Positions 47,098 to 59,767 of a stretch of 60,000 nucleotides of DNA are shown in pieces. A program made the translations under genes and the position numbers. Numbering within the stretch: the stretch's first letter is position 1; each line of letters starts with the position of its first letter. Under the pieces are notes generated by a model, which ran no database searches, was not told where the DNA came from, and saw only the letters and a program-made list of their open reading frames with translations. Source of the stretch: Adiantum capillus-veneris (Eukaryota; Streptophyta; Polypodiopsida; Polypodiales; Pteridaceae); NCBI GenBank assembly GCA_014529385.2, contig CM043964.1, forward strand, positions 109,335,587 through 109,395,586, written 5' to 3'.

Positions 47098-48027
47098 ATA
47101 GTGCATACATTCTCAACAACGATGCAAAGATATCTAGTATGGATAGCACCATTAATTCACAATTCTCATCATCATCAATATTTTTAATATCATGTTGAAT
47201 GATGGTGTTGTGAAAAATAGGGTCTTTGATAAAGAGTAGAACCCCTTAGATTGAACTTGGAACAATTGGAAATTGGTCACCATACCCTTGACAATCTCTT
47301 GCATGAAGGTATATATTATTGATGACCAATATCAAAGGATCCTAGATGGCAGTAAATACTAGGCTAGGACCATGAGTGTGTGTAAGCAATAAATAACACC
47401 GAAAAAAAACATTAATAAGACAATACAGACCATGAAAAAAGAGTAGATTACCATTGATCATCATTCTTGGTCGATACAAAATTTTGGAGTACCATGTCTT
47501 GGATAAAGGTTCAGGCACCTTCCTACCAACTAGACCAAGCTATGCAAACATTTTAATTATTATTTGCATCCATCATAAACCACAGCCTTAGTTAGCAATT
47601 GATTTATGGACTACAAGTCTCAATGAAATAATGCACTTGCTATCAATGTACACACATGTTAATCTATCGGTTAGAAGAAACCTAGTTAGCCATGTTAGGA
47701 TTTTTTGAGTTTGAGAAGTAGGGGCCAATCAACAAGTTAGTTGCATGCTCTGTGTGTTCCATGCACACACTTTTATATAGTAGATCAAGGGTGTGTCCAT
47801 AACTACAAGAATCGGTATGGGGGGCAAGTGATGTTTTGGACAAGGAATGGGAGTTGCGGGGGTGACCCGCTGATAGTAATAAATAAAAAGGATCTAGACA
47901 TTCACCATGCAAGTGGTGGGACATTTCATCCCAGATGACATGTTATGTCGGTGCGACCAAAGTTGGTCGATGATGTGAGCATGTTAAAGCAGTGCTTGAG
48001 GTGTCTATAGGTGCAAGTTAAAGGGCT
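47098..48027. other. Noncoding, nothing recognised
   Basis: Short frames only. The sequence at 48,000-48,032 continues directly at 53,576 once copia element 1 is removed. Confidence 0.5.
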
Positions 48028-48032
48028 AAAGT

Positions 48033-48224
48033 TGAAGGAGTACGAGCGGAAGTGCGACGCGAGAGAGAGTGCGAGAAGAAGAGCACGATGATATGGTGAA
48101 CTCGCTCTACTGTAATGTGTAGAGCATAGTGAGTTCTTATTAGGTTTTTACAAAAGAATATGTGTACATACCTGGCGGCCCGCCCACTTACCTGGGCGAC
48201 CACATTGGGCTTTATACCCCAACA
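48033..48224 (-). repeat. 3' LTR of copia element 1
   Basis: 192 bp; element orientation TGTTGGGGTATAAAGCCC...CTCCTTCA. GTATAAAG near its start could act as a TATA box, unusually close to the LTR edge. Confidence 0.96.
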
Positions 48225-48242
48225 ACCTCCCACTTAAAGTCC
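48225..48242 (-). promoter_or_regulatory. Polypurine tract of element 1
   Basis: Minus strand GGACTTTAAGTGGGAGGT directly before the LTR, shared with element 2. Confidence 0.85.
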
Positions 48243-48313
48243 AATGTGGTACTTTAAGTGTGAGAGAAGCTACTATACAAGCTAATATACAAGAGATGTA
48301 GAGAAGTGATGTA

Positions 48314-51300
48314 CTACCCTACACCTAACTGCTTGCAAAAATGCGCAAAGCTCTCTGAGGGAAGTCCTTTTGTAAGTAGATCAGTAGGATTTTCTGTGGT
48401 GTGAACTTTGACAAGCTGAAGTTGCTTATCCTCGAGCATTTCCCTGATGAAATGATACTTCACATCCACATGCTTTGTCTTTGAGTGATAAACTGGATTG
48501 CGAGCCAATTGTATAGCACTTTGACTATCACAATATAACACAGGCATCTCTTCTTTGATTCCCAAATCTGTTACTAGTCGATTAAGCCAAATTGATTCTT
48601 TGCATGCCTCTGATGCTGCAACATATTCAGCCTCTGTAGTAGACTGAGTAACACAATCTTGTAATCTAGAACGCCATGATACTGCTCCACCAGCCAATGT
48701 AAAGACATACCCTGACGTAGACCTTCGGTTGTCTAAGTCACCTGCATAATCTGAGTCTGTAAAACCCTTTACACCTAGCTCCTGACTCCCATAGCATATA
48801 CGCATACTCTTTGTAGCTTTCAGGTATCTCAATATTCCTTTCACTGCCTCCCAATGTTTCTTGCCTGGGTTTGACATGTATCGACTTACTACTCCCACTG
48901 CAAATGCAATGTCTGGGCGAGTAGCAATCATTGCATACATCAAACTACCCACTGCAGACACATATGGAATCTTATCCATTTCAGCCTGTTCTTCCTTAGA
49001 CACAGGACAGTCTTGTTCGCTAAGTTTCACATATGGTGGCAATGGAACACTCAATGCCTTTCCCTTCTCCATATTGAAACGTTGCAAAACCTTGTCAATA
49101 TACTCTGTTTGAGATAACCAAATCAACTTCTTTGATCTGTCTCTCTCAATGCGCATACCAAGTATATGACTTGCCTCACCCATGTCTTTCATGTCAAACG
49201 ATTTTGCCATCTTTGACTTCAAAGCTGAAATTTCTTCCAAGTGCTTGCCAGCAATCAACATGCCATCCACATACAAAATAAGGATCAACCAACTACCATC
49301 CTTAGCCTTCTTTGTATATAGACAGTGATCGAACTCACTACGTTTGTAGCCTTGAGAAAGCATAAACTTGTGGAATTTATGGTACCATGCCCTCGGTGAT
49401 TGTTTTAAGCCATAAAGACTCTTTAACAACTCGCATACCCAATCTTCCTTGCCTTTCTCAACAAACCCTTCTGGCTGCTGCATGTAAATTTCCACATCTA
49501 AATCACCATGCAAGAACGTTGTCTTGACATCCATTTGGTGCAACACCAAATCTAATATGGCAACCAATGCAAGAAAGCATCTCAATGTAGTCATCTTGAC
49601 CACCGAAGAAAAGACTTCATCAAATTCAATGCCTTGTTCTTGCTTAAAGCCCTTGGCAACAAGCCTTGCTTTGTACTTTGGCTGACTATCATGAGCGGTG
49701 ATCTTATACCTGTAAACCCATTTACAAGGTAGAGCCTTTTTTCCCTGTGGTAATTTAACTAGCTTCCATGTCTTGTTTTTATGCAGAGCTATCATCTCTG
49801 TCTGCATGGCCAATTGCCAATTCCCGGAGTCCTTCATTTGCACTGCTTCCTTGTAACATGAAGGCTCATTGCAATCAGTCAACATGACATAGTTCATAGA
49901 TGGAAAAAACCTATCAGGAGGTCGCGTGACACGTCCAGATCTACGCACAATAGGTGGCTCAAGCTCAGCCACAACCTGTGGTTCCAATCTATCCTGTCCT
50001 TGCTCCTCTTGAGCCCTGACATTTTGTCTTGCACGTGCAGGTCCATCTTCTTGGAAGACAACTCTTCTAATCTCCTCAACCCTCTCTGGTTTAGAATGAT
50101 ATTTGGATTCATTAAAGTGAACATCATTGCTGCGGACAACCTTTCTGGATTCAGGATCCCAAAGTCTGTACCCCATCTCACCAGAATTACCATAGCCTAG
50201 AAAGATGCACTTTCTACTCTTTGGCTCAAGTTTGTTCCTAAATTCCTTTGGAATGTGAGTATATGCCTCACAGCCAAAGACTCTGAGATGTTTGTATGAG
50301 GGAATTTTGCCTGACCATACCATCTCTGGCACTGAATCCTTCTGCAAAACCTTGCTAGGAGATCTATTTACAAGATGAACAGCTGTTGATACAGCTTCAG
50401 CCCAAAACCCATTTGGCAGCTGTGCATTAGACAACATACTTCTGACCTTCTCTTGTATGGTCCTATTCATCCTCTCAGCAACACCATTTTGAGGAGGATT
50501 GTAAGGAGCAGTAAGTTCACGTTTTATACCTTTTGACTCACAAAAGTCCTGAAAGGCCTTTGAAACATACTCTCCACCATTGCCAGTGCGTAAGCATTTA
50601 AGCTTCTTGCCACTCTGATTCTCCACAAGTGTCACAAACGTTTTGAAAACACTAAACGCTTCATCCTTGTGCTTGAGAAAGTAAACCCATACTTTCCTCG
50701 AGTAATCATCTATAAATGTCATAAAGTAAGAAGCTCCCCCTAGAGATAGGTTAGGCATAGGTCCACACAAATCACTATGAACAAGTGCCAACTGTGTATC
50801 TCTTCCACTGCTTCTATGCTTATGTGGCTGCTGTGTTTGCTTACCATACAGACAATGTTCACAGAATTCAAAATCATTAAATGAAAAGCCAGGCAAATAA
50901 CCAGAACGAGACAAGATTTCCATTCCCTTCTTGGACATATGTCCTAACCGGCTATGCCACAAAGAAACGTTCGGCTGCTCGGTTACATTGATTACATTTT
51001 TAGAGACATTTGATACATAAATCATGTAAAGTCCTCCAGACTTTACTCCGTGTGCTACTGTCATAGAACCCTTGGATATCTTCCACATGTTCTGTCCAAA
51101 AGTGGTGACGTAGCCAGCATCATCAAGTAAACCTGTGCTGATCAAGCTCTTTGTAATTGCGGGAACATGTCTCACATTCTTCAGCGTGAAAGAAGAGCCA
51201 TTCTGAAACTTCAATTGAACATCTCCAACACCTAAGATCTCACATGTCTGCCCATTGCCTAGTCAAACATGATCTTTAGTGGTCACATAAGAAGTAAACC

Positions 51301-52295
51301 ACTCCTTGTTTGGAGACACATGAAGTGATGCCCCTGAGTCTATAATCCAATCACTCAGTGCATTTCCATCAGATGTTGTAAGAAGAGCTGAGTCCATTGT
51401 ATTCTTCAAGAAGTAGATGTCTCCTAACACTAGACTGTCATCCTCTGCAACAGTGTTTGTCACATTTATTTCTTGAATCTTCACTGAGGACTTGTTCTTC
51501 TCACCATGGTCCTCAGCTTTATCTTTGCCTTTTTCTGCTTTCCATTCTCTGCAGTCTCTTTTCATGTGACCCTTCTTGCCACAATGGTAGCATTCTATGT
51601 CACTCTTGCCTTTAGCACTGCGAGACTTGCTACGAGACTGATTCCTCTTTCCACCTTTGTACTTTTCTTTGGTCCTTCCCCTAACAACTAAGGCTGTTGC
51701 TTTGCCTTTTGTCCATTGTCTTTCTATTGGTTTCTTCAGTAAGCAGACTTCCTTCTACGCCTGCTATGTTCAAACCATCTGGAGGAGCAGAATTACTCAA
51801 AGCTGTGCGAAACGTGTCCCAACTTTCCGGCAATGTGATCAACAGGAACATAGCTCTAACAGGTTCATCAAACTTGACACCTTGAGCTGACAACTGACTG
51901 TAGATTGTGTTGAATTCATTCAGATGATTGGACATAGGTGTCCCTTCTTTCATCTTCAAGTCAACAAGATTCTTAAGCCAGTATACCTGTGAAGCTGCAC
52001 TCTACTTCTCATAAAGATCACTCAGCTTTAACCATGCTTGATAAGCCGACATCTCGTCTGCTACATTGAAGTAAACGCTTTCTGCCAAAGTCAGCATAAT
52101 GGTAGAAAGTGCCAATTCATCCATTTAGCTCCATTCATCTTCGTCCATATCTTCTGGTTTTATCCCCTTGAGCTTTATAGGTTTTATCTGCTTCTTTTGT
52201 ACCAACACATGCCAAATCTGCTTCTTCCACAATGGGAAATTGGTTCCATCCAGCTTCTTGATATTGTAAAGAGCAGTGTCCTGTGATCCAGCCAT
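48314..52295 (-). pseudogene. Copia gag-pol polyprotein, element 1 (lightly broken)
   Basis: Gag ATG at 52,295 (MAGSQDTALYNIKKLDG). Breaks: TAA at about 52,126, TAG for Gln at about 52,005, a one-base insertion near 51,708, and TGA for Arg at 51,261-51,263. CCHC knuckle CYHCGKKGHMKRDC lies at about 51,556-51,597 and protease DSGASLHVSP near 51,330. From 51,214 a 966-codon frame is open to the TAG at 48,314: GAG-pre-integrase (LWHSRLGHM, residues 85-93), integrase (Asp148; Gly211 in RTGNGGEY where Asp is expected; Glu247), RT (about 480-730; YVDG at 648-651 instead of YVDD) and RNase H (Asp820, TEAEY, CDSQSAI). The stops and lost catalytic Asp residues make self-supported movement unlikely. 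Confidence 0.95.
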
Positions 52296-52337
52296 AGCTA
52301 CGCTTCACAATGGTTTACTTTCCTGGGAAAAATTCGG

Positions 52338-52450
52338 CAGAGTTTCCCCTGTAAACTGACCTCTGAACCAATATCAACCTGTCAAATGAACCAAGAAAGC
52401 TTTAGATTCTGCATAAATTTCGGCAGAGTCTCCTTTGTAAAATGGCTCTG
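52338..52450 (-). promoter_or_regulatory. Two stem-loops in leader of element 1
   Basis: CAGAG...CTCTG stem-loops at 52,338-52,365 and 52,424-52,450 match the pair in element 2 in sequence, spacing (about 85-100 bases) and distance from gag. Confidence 0.5.
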
Positions 52451-53369
52451 GTGTACTCAAAAACAGACCAAAAAACACTGTCTCTGACACTGTAAGCTAC
52501 GGGTAAACCTGTCCTGCACCTGTACTGTCTCTGACTGTCCTGTCACTGCAGTTCCTATAAGCATAGACTGCGACAATGCCTCAACGGCAGTAAATCAAAG
52601 ATGCAATCCCAACTGTCTAACTCACAGTCAATACATCCTAGCTGCCTATCTAAGGGTGCTCGAGGGATCGCTCCAAGACCTGTATCACCGAAAGGATCTC
52701 AACATTCGAGAATCCCCCAGCTCAATAAAACCTCACTCGACCCTCAACAAAGGCTGCAGTAAATCTGACAGTACATAGACTTCCCATAAAGTCATACATC
52801 CACAAATTTCCCACTGTATGTTGTAACCGCTGCGGCGGTTGTTTGCTGTGTGACTCACAGCCAGCAAACCCTCAGCAAACATACATCATCTCTGACAATA
52901 CATCCCATGTGGAAGTACCTGCAATGTCAGGATGAAATCTGGAATATCAAGCAGCAAACATAAGCTACCTGATGAACTAGTGGATGTCGCCTACAGTCTG
53001 TGTGTAGATGCGCCCGTGTCGTATGTGACACGCCTCCAAGAACTGTGAGCCGTCCTTCGATGTGTAGACAGCCACAAATCAACACTCTGGGAGTGTCGAT
53101 ATCCTTAGCACCTGCAGTCGTAGGCCAAAAACCCCAAATTTGCAGAGTCGGATCTGCACCCGTTGAGACCACGTAGTCGAAAATGGCATGCGCAGACCTT
53201 TGTCGAAGCCGAACGGTGGCCGAGATGACCTCAGAATGAAATTCTGACAACACCAAGCCCTCCGGGCTTACCCACGAGATTTGGGGCCGTGTCTTCGCCT
53301 GTCGAATTTCACTCCAATCTGAGTTGGTGACTCTAGCCTCCTGCAGTGCTGCCCCGAGCCTCGATCTGA

Positions 53370-53381
53370 GCTCTGATACCA
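53370..53381 (-). promoter_or_regulatory. Primer-binding site of element 1
   Basis: Minus strand TGGTATCAGAGC two bases after the 5' LTR; perfect initiator-Met tRNA type. Confidence 0.9.
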
Positions 53382-53383
53382 GT

Positions 53384-53575
53384 TGAAGGAGTACGAGCAG
53401 AAGTGCGACGCGAGAGAGAGTGCGAGAAGAAGAGCACGATCATATGGTGAACTCGCTCTACTGTAATGTGTAGAGCATAGTGAGTTCTTATTAGGTTTTT
53501 ACAAAAGAATATGTGTACATACCTGGCGGCCCGCCCACTTACCTGGGCGACCACATTGGGCTTTATACCCCAACA
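53384..53575 (-). repeat. 5' LTR of copia element 1
   Basis: 192 bp, same length as the partner, with differences only near 53,399 and 53,441. Confidence 0.96.
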
Positions 53576-53580
53576 AAAGT

Positions 53581-54536
<956 letters not shown>

Positions 54537-54872
54537 TGTAAGGACATGGGTCCTACGGGTAAGGCCATCAGCACGGCCGGATAGTGTGTAAGCTAGGGGG
54601 AGGCTATGCCAGTGAAAGGGTGGTGGTAATGCGTGTGCTAGTCTCCACCCAACCGTGCTATCTTATAGCCTCCCCCTAGCTTACACATTATCCCGCCGTG
54701 CCGATGGCCGGATAGTGTGTAAGCTAGGGGGAGGCTATGCCAGTGAAAGGGTGGTGGTAATGCGTGTGCTAGTCTCCACCCAACCGTGCTATCTTATAGC
54801 CTCCCCCTAGCTTACACATTATCCCGCCGTGCCGATGGCCTTGCCCGTAGGACCCATATCCTTACATTAACA
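54537..54872 (-). repeat. Palindromic probable 3' LTR of Ty3 element
   Basis: 336 bp; on the minus strand TGTTAATGTAAGGATATGGG...GTCCTTACA, directly after a purine tract (CCAAGGGGGGG). The two ends are near-perfect reverse complements over about 70 bp (TGTAAGGA...GGGTCCTACGGG...GGCCATC). A 131-bp core (54,575-54,705) is tandemly repeated (54,706-54,836), each unit being itself an inverted repeat around GGGGGAGGCTAT. GGCTATAAGATAGC could be a TATA box. The 5' LTR would lie beyond the window, so the LTR call needs that comparison; otherwise it is a foldback MITE. Confidence 0.55.
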
Positions 54873-55200
54873 CCCCCCCTTGGAGAATCGTTTTTGTCCT
54901 CGAAAATGAATGTAATAAAACGTTTCTTAAGTGCAGAGACATTCTCCCATGTAGAACCTCAGGTGTATCTAGCCATTTTACCAACACCGCTTGTCTCACA
55001 TGATGTTTGGTGCAAAGCTCATGAGAATCCAAAATCTTTTCGGGCTCAGGGATGCTTGGCGGTTCGATAAGGTCAACTAACACACCTGTGTCAATGACAT
55101 TATCATTCTGTCCTAGTTATTTTTGTAAACGGCTAGCATGAAAAACAGGATGAACTCATGAGTGCTCTGGAAGAGCTAACTTATAGGCCACTTGACCTAT
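54862..55200 (-). pseudogene. Chromodomain end of Ty3 pol
   Basis: After the integrase end (GPFTILKRIGQVAYKLALPE), the minus strand reads PEKILDSHELCTKHHVRQAVLV and KWLDTPE, the pattern of a chromodomain at the C-terminus of chromovirus integrases, which guides insertion to marked chromatin. A stop near 55,153 and a frame change separate it from integrase. The frame runs on into the LTR at its end. Confidence 0.7.
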
Positions 55201-56614
55201 ACGTTTGAGAATGGTAAATGGTCCACAATAGTGTGGTGAAAGTTTAGCAACTTTTCCCGTCTTCAAACTCTTTTCAATGCTCCGGAACCTTGAGGAAAAC
55301 CTTGTCTCCTTCTTCGAACGTAGCAAGACGATGATGCTCATATGCGTACTTATTATATCGATCTTGAACTTGCTTAACATTCTGTGTAGCAACCCGAAGC
55401 ATGTCAAAATGGTCTTGGAGAAAATCCTTCGCTTGTTGATTCTTCTCCTTAGCCAACCCCACCGTGACGATGATCTAGGTTGAAATCCATATAAAAGCAT
55501 AAATGGACTAAACCCTGTAGTCACATGCTTTGAAATATTATAAGAAAATTCCAATATAAGTAAGTAGTCTTCCCAATTGGTTTGTTGATTGCTAATGTAC
55601 GCTCGTAGCATATCCTCTAGCACTTGATTAACTCTTTCGGTTTGACCATCTATTTTTATATGATCAGTCATACTTAGATTAAGTTTAATTTCCAACTTTT
55701 GAAACACAGCTCTCCAGAAGTGATTATCAAACTTTCGATCTCTATCACTAATGATACTAGCAGGAAGACCATAGAGTCTATATATATGCTCTACAAATAG
55801 CCATGGTAATTTCGGTGTCTTAACCGTAGTCTTAGTGGGAATGAATCGATCCATCTTTATGAGATGGTCTACAATTACCCATATGGTATCATGGCCATGA
55901 TTTGTAGTAGGTAGTCCTACTACAAAATCCATAGAGATACTCTCCCACTTTCCTTGTGGAATCTCTAAAGGATGTAAAAGGCCACATACCTTGTGGCGCT
56001 CTCCCTTATTAACTTGGCACTGTTGGCAGTTTAGTATGTACTCTTGAATATCATGATGTAAGCCCAACCAATAAAATTGCCGTCAAACTAAGGCATGTGT
56101 CTTATTGAATACCTGGATGACCAGCACTTGGACTATCGTGACACTCAAATAAGATTTGGTGCCTAGTGTCTAAGTCCTTTGGCACACATACTCTACCCTT
56201 GTGGAGTAAGTAGCCATCATCAATGGAAAAATTCTTCCATTGCTTAAGCTCTTCCTGAGCAAGGGTGGAGCTCTGTGTGTTGGACTTTTTATCTGCACGT
56301 GTAGAGACATGATCTGGCTGTATAGAGACATGTGAGTGTGAGGGATCCCTTTTTAAAACTGCACTCCACACTTTAGCATATGATTGATCTTGTGCACACT
56401 TGCCACATAATGACTCCAAAAATCCACTCTTTATTTCCATGAAAGCACGTGAATTAATCTGAGGCATCCGACTTAGTGCATATGCTACTACATTATATCG
56501 CCTCTTGCGATATCGTAGCTTACAATCATAATCTTGAAGGATTTTTGTCCATCTAGCTTTACGGCCCTTCAAGTCCGTTTGAGTAGTAAACCATTTGATA
56601 CTTTCATGGGTCAA
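55156..56614 (-). pseudogene. Ty3 RNase H end and integrase
   Basis: 56,102-56,614 carries the end of RNase H (RYNVVAYALSRMP) and the start of the integrase zinc-binding domain (HDSPSAGHPG). After a stop and frame change near 56,100 come CQQCQVNKGERH (CxxC) and the catalytic core: SMDFVVGLP, SDRDRKFDNHFW and DGQTERVNQ, so all three acidic residues (Asp, Asp, Glu) remain. Stops occur near 55,155. It would have inserted element DNA in the nucleus. Confidence 0.9.
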
Positions 56615-57590
56615 AAACTAATTCAAACTCGGCACCATATAAATAGTGTCGCCACTTTTGTAAAGCGTGAATTATGGCATAGAGCTCTCTCTCTCATAGA
56701 CAGAATAATTCTATTGAGCTCTATCTAACTTTTAACTTTCAAAGACTATAGGTCTTCCCTCTTGGAGAAGTACCGCACCAATTGCTTTATCACTAGCATC
56801 AATCTTTACCACAAACGACTTCAGTGGGTCAACGATTGCTAGGATGGGAGCAGTGGCTATAGCTACCTTGAGCTGTTCAAAATTGCGTTTTTGGGCTTCT
56901 TCCCAAGAAAAGTTCTTACCTTTTGCTTTAAGTTGATCCGTCATAAGAACTTCAATTTTGGCATAATCATGGATATATTGTGAAGCTTCTCAACCGTGTT
57001 GGGATGTGGCCATCAAAGAATGGCAGCGACCTTGTCAGTGTCCATCTGGATGCTGGAATAAGAGATCACATGACTGAGGTAATGTATCTCTGTTTAAAGA
57101 AATCGCACTTGCTTTGATTAACATACAGAGCGTGAGTTCGTAGCTGTTTGAACACTAATCGTAAGTGTTCTATGTGTTCATCTTCAGTCTCACTGTAAAT
57201 GAAAATGTCATCAAGGAAAACCACAAAAAATTTTCCAAGATAGGGACATAAGACACTAACCATGAGTGTCATAAATGTAGCTGGAGCATTGGTTACACCA
57301 AAAGGCATAACCAACAATTCAAAATGCATGAACCGTGTTCTAAAGGCAGTTTTGGAGATATCTTGCAAAAGGATACGCACCTGGTCGTATCGTGAACGAA
57401 GATCTATCTTTGTATAGTATCTTGCCCCATGGATTTGACCAAACAATTCATCCACTCTAGGCAGAGGATACTTGTTCTTGATGGTTATGGCATTTAATCC
57501 GTGATAATCTACACACATACGCATAGTACCATATTTATTTTTTACTAATAGAATTGGTGAGCCCAAGGCGAAGCGCTAGGTCTAATGAAA
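56615..57590 (-). pseudogene. Ty3 reverse transcriptase and RNase H
   Basis: 57,066-57,566: [33 protein letters not shown] (usually RSGYHQ), [12 protein letters not shown] and FLDDIFIYS near residue 115, so the catalytic Asp pair is kept. 56,732-56,944: FSWEEAQKRNFEQLK and KIDASDKAIGAVLLQ of RNase H. Frame changes near 57,060 and 56,730. Upstream the RT N-terminus (about 57,567-57,850) is still recognisable but broken. Confidence 0.92.
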
Positions 57591-58207
57591 TCACGGGCAA
57601 GGTAGTTAGCCAACTGATTCTCAACCTCCTTGGCTTCTTTAGCACTCATAGGATAAGGTGGTTTACTCACCGGTTTAGTGCCTGACAAGACATCTATGCC
57701 ATGCTGCACATCACTTGTAGGGGGTAAACCCGGCGGTAAATCACTTGAGAATACATCAATATACTTTGTGAGTAAGTGAGTCAGCTTTTTCCGCGCAAAA
57801 GGAGAAAGTAAACTAGAGTTATGTTGGGATGGAGAATCTTGTAATTTCTATAATGTTTGTTTTACAGCAGTTCTACGTTGCTCAATAGAATTAAAATTGA
57901 GAGCACTTTGCTCGTTAGATTTGTTAACACGTTGCTTATCATTAGAATTCATTGCACTTTGCATACCATTACTAGAATTCAGAGCACTTTTCTCTTGAGA
58001 ATTCACAAGACTTGGAGACAAGCAGTAACACAAAAAGACTTCATCTATTAAATCTACTTTCTACAAAATAGAAAGCTCGGTTGTACATATAAGAGGTGCA
58101 GATGGTATATTTTTCTCACCAAGCAAAAGCATATGTTTACCATTGGCCATAAAGGATAAGGAGTTGTGTTCATAACTACTGTGCAATGTGTTTCCTAAAC
58201 CATGCAG

Positions 58208-58489
58208 TCACTCCCATCCTAAAACTACATCAGCATGGTCCATGTTCATAACTTGAAAGTCAAGGGTCATCGTATGATCTTGAACAATTAGCTCAACCCC
58301 TTGAACTACCGTGTCCCATACTTCTTTATCATTGCCAGACATCTGTTTGAACACATACTTGTGAGAGCAGGGAATCTGTGTAAGCTTCAATTTCTTGACT
58401 AGCTTATAGTTCAGGAAGTTATGAGTTGCACCATCATCCACTAAAATACAAACACCTTGTCCGTTAATAGTGCCATGCATGCGAATCAA
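58208..58489 (-). pseudogene. Ty3 retropepsin
   Basis: GVCILVDDGATHNFLNYKLV has the catalytic Asp-x-Gly-Ala in VDDGAT (VDSGAT is commoner), followed by HADVVLGWE where elements usually have VxLGxxW. 94 codons are open. It would cleave the polyprotein. Confidence 0.88.
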
Positions 58490-58499
58490 ATCATGGGGG

Positions 58500-59758
58500 C
58501 CAAAGGTGGGCTACCACATTGAAGCAAGCACATAACACTTGTGTTTTTCTTCCACATGAAGGACCTCTACAGCACAATATTTAGGAGATGAATCTAATGT
58601 GAGGCGTTGCATCGTGTGCATGGCCTTTTCTTTGCCTTGCAAAAGAGAACAATCTTTCTTGTTATGTTGGTCCGAAAGACATCTAAAACACAAATTGTGT
58701 TTCTTTACATGCTCAAAATCAGCAATGCTGAGAGACCCCCGTGGAGTATCTTGTGATTGCTTAGGCTTCTTAGCCTCTTGTGGACGTGGAGAGGTAGATT
58801 GTCTCTTATTCCTCTTGGAACGTGTGCGAGATCTACCTCGCCATTGGCTCTTAGCTACATTACTCTTAACAAAAATGTTCTTAAAGTAGGGAACATTTCC
58901 CTTCCTCTCTTGGTTTCATCATCATATCTTTGGGCATGACCGATGGCTTCTTCCAAATTTTTTGGATGTTGGGTCTTGACATGAAGACGATAGTCTTTGT
59001 CAAGACCCCTATTAAAACTCCGTGTCTTTTTTAATTCATCTAGACCTTCTAGTTTTAATATGATTTCTCTATACTTCAAAAGGTACTATGTGAGAGAGAG
59101 GCTAGACATGCGACATGCATCCCGCTAACCAATCCTTATCTTCTTCATTGGAGTCCAAAAGCTCTTTGGAGAAAGAGGCTTGAAACGCAGCCCAAGACGG
59201 AGGACGGTCATCTATTGGAAATGTCATCCACCACTTATAGGCCTTGCCTTTAAGATATAGACTTTTTTCCACAACCGTCTTTATATCTGGGGTGTGTCTC
59301 GACCTATGAATATCACTCCATTTGTGTAAAAACGTATTGACCGCATCCTTGTTGCGATCACACTCTTTCCCGTGAAACTAAGGAATGGTGATATTCTTAA
59401 GCAATGCATTGCTACCTTCTGCATCTTCTGAAGCACTTGTCTCTTGGACTCCTTGAGCCGTGCAAGCTTGGTTTCCTTGAACCGTTCCACTTGTGGCTCC
59501 TTGAGCCATCTGTGAATTCAAAAATTTCACAAGTAGTTCACAAAGATTTGTAACATATGCATTGAGTGCAGAGAGGTTGCGTTCAAGTACGCTTTGGCAA
59601 TTTTCCAAAGTCTTGAAAACAGTCATATCTACAAGGCTATGATCTCCTAAATCATCATCGTCATGCATATTAGTGTTAGCAGCACCCGTGGTGCCCTGAT
59701 TTTGATCTACGTGTTTAAAATTAAAAGTGTGCGTAGGTGGGATATCCTCACTGGCCAT
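58500..59758 (-). pseudogene. Ty3 gag with CCHC knuckle
   Basis: ATG at 59,758 (MASEDIPPTHTFNF; an in-frame ATG three codons earlier is also possible). Acidic N-terminus, then after a TAG at about 59,378 the gag domain (KAYKWWMTFP, PSWAAFQASF), LDKDYRLHVKTQHPKNLEEA (58,855-59,079), and knuckle CFRCLSDQHNKKDC (58,649-58,690). At least four stops or shifts. It formed the capsid of the parent element. Confidence 0.85.
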
Positions 59759-59767
59759 GGTAAACAC

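Larger units (their letters stand above)
48033..53575 (-). mobile_element. Copia-type LTR retrotransposon (element 1), young
   Basis: LTRs of 192 bp each (48,033-48,224; 53,384-53,575) with two differences by my count, flanked by the 5-bp duplication AAAGT (48,028-48,032 and 53,576-53,580). The PBS is TGGTATCAGAGC and the polypurine tract AAGTGGGAGGT. The polyprotein is open over most of pol but broken in gag. Layout, leader and proteins are like element 2, so they are one family at different ages. Confidence 0.97.
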
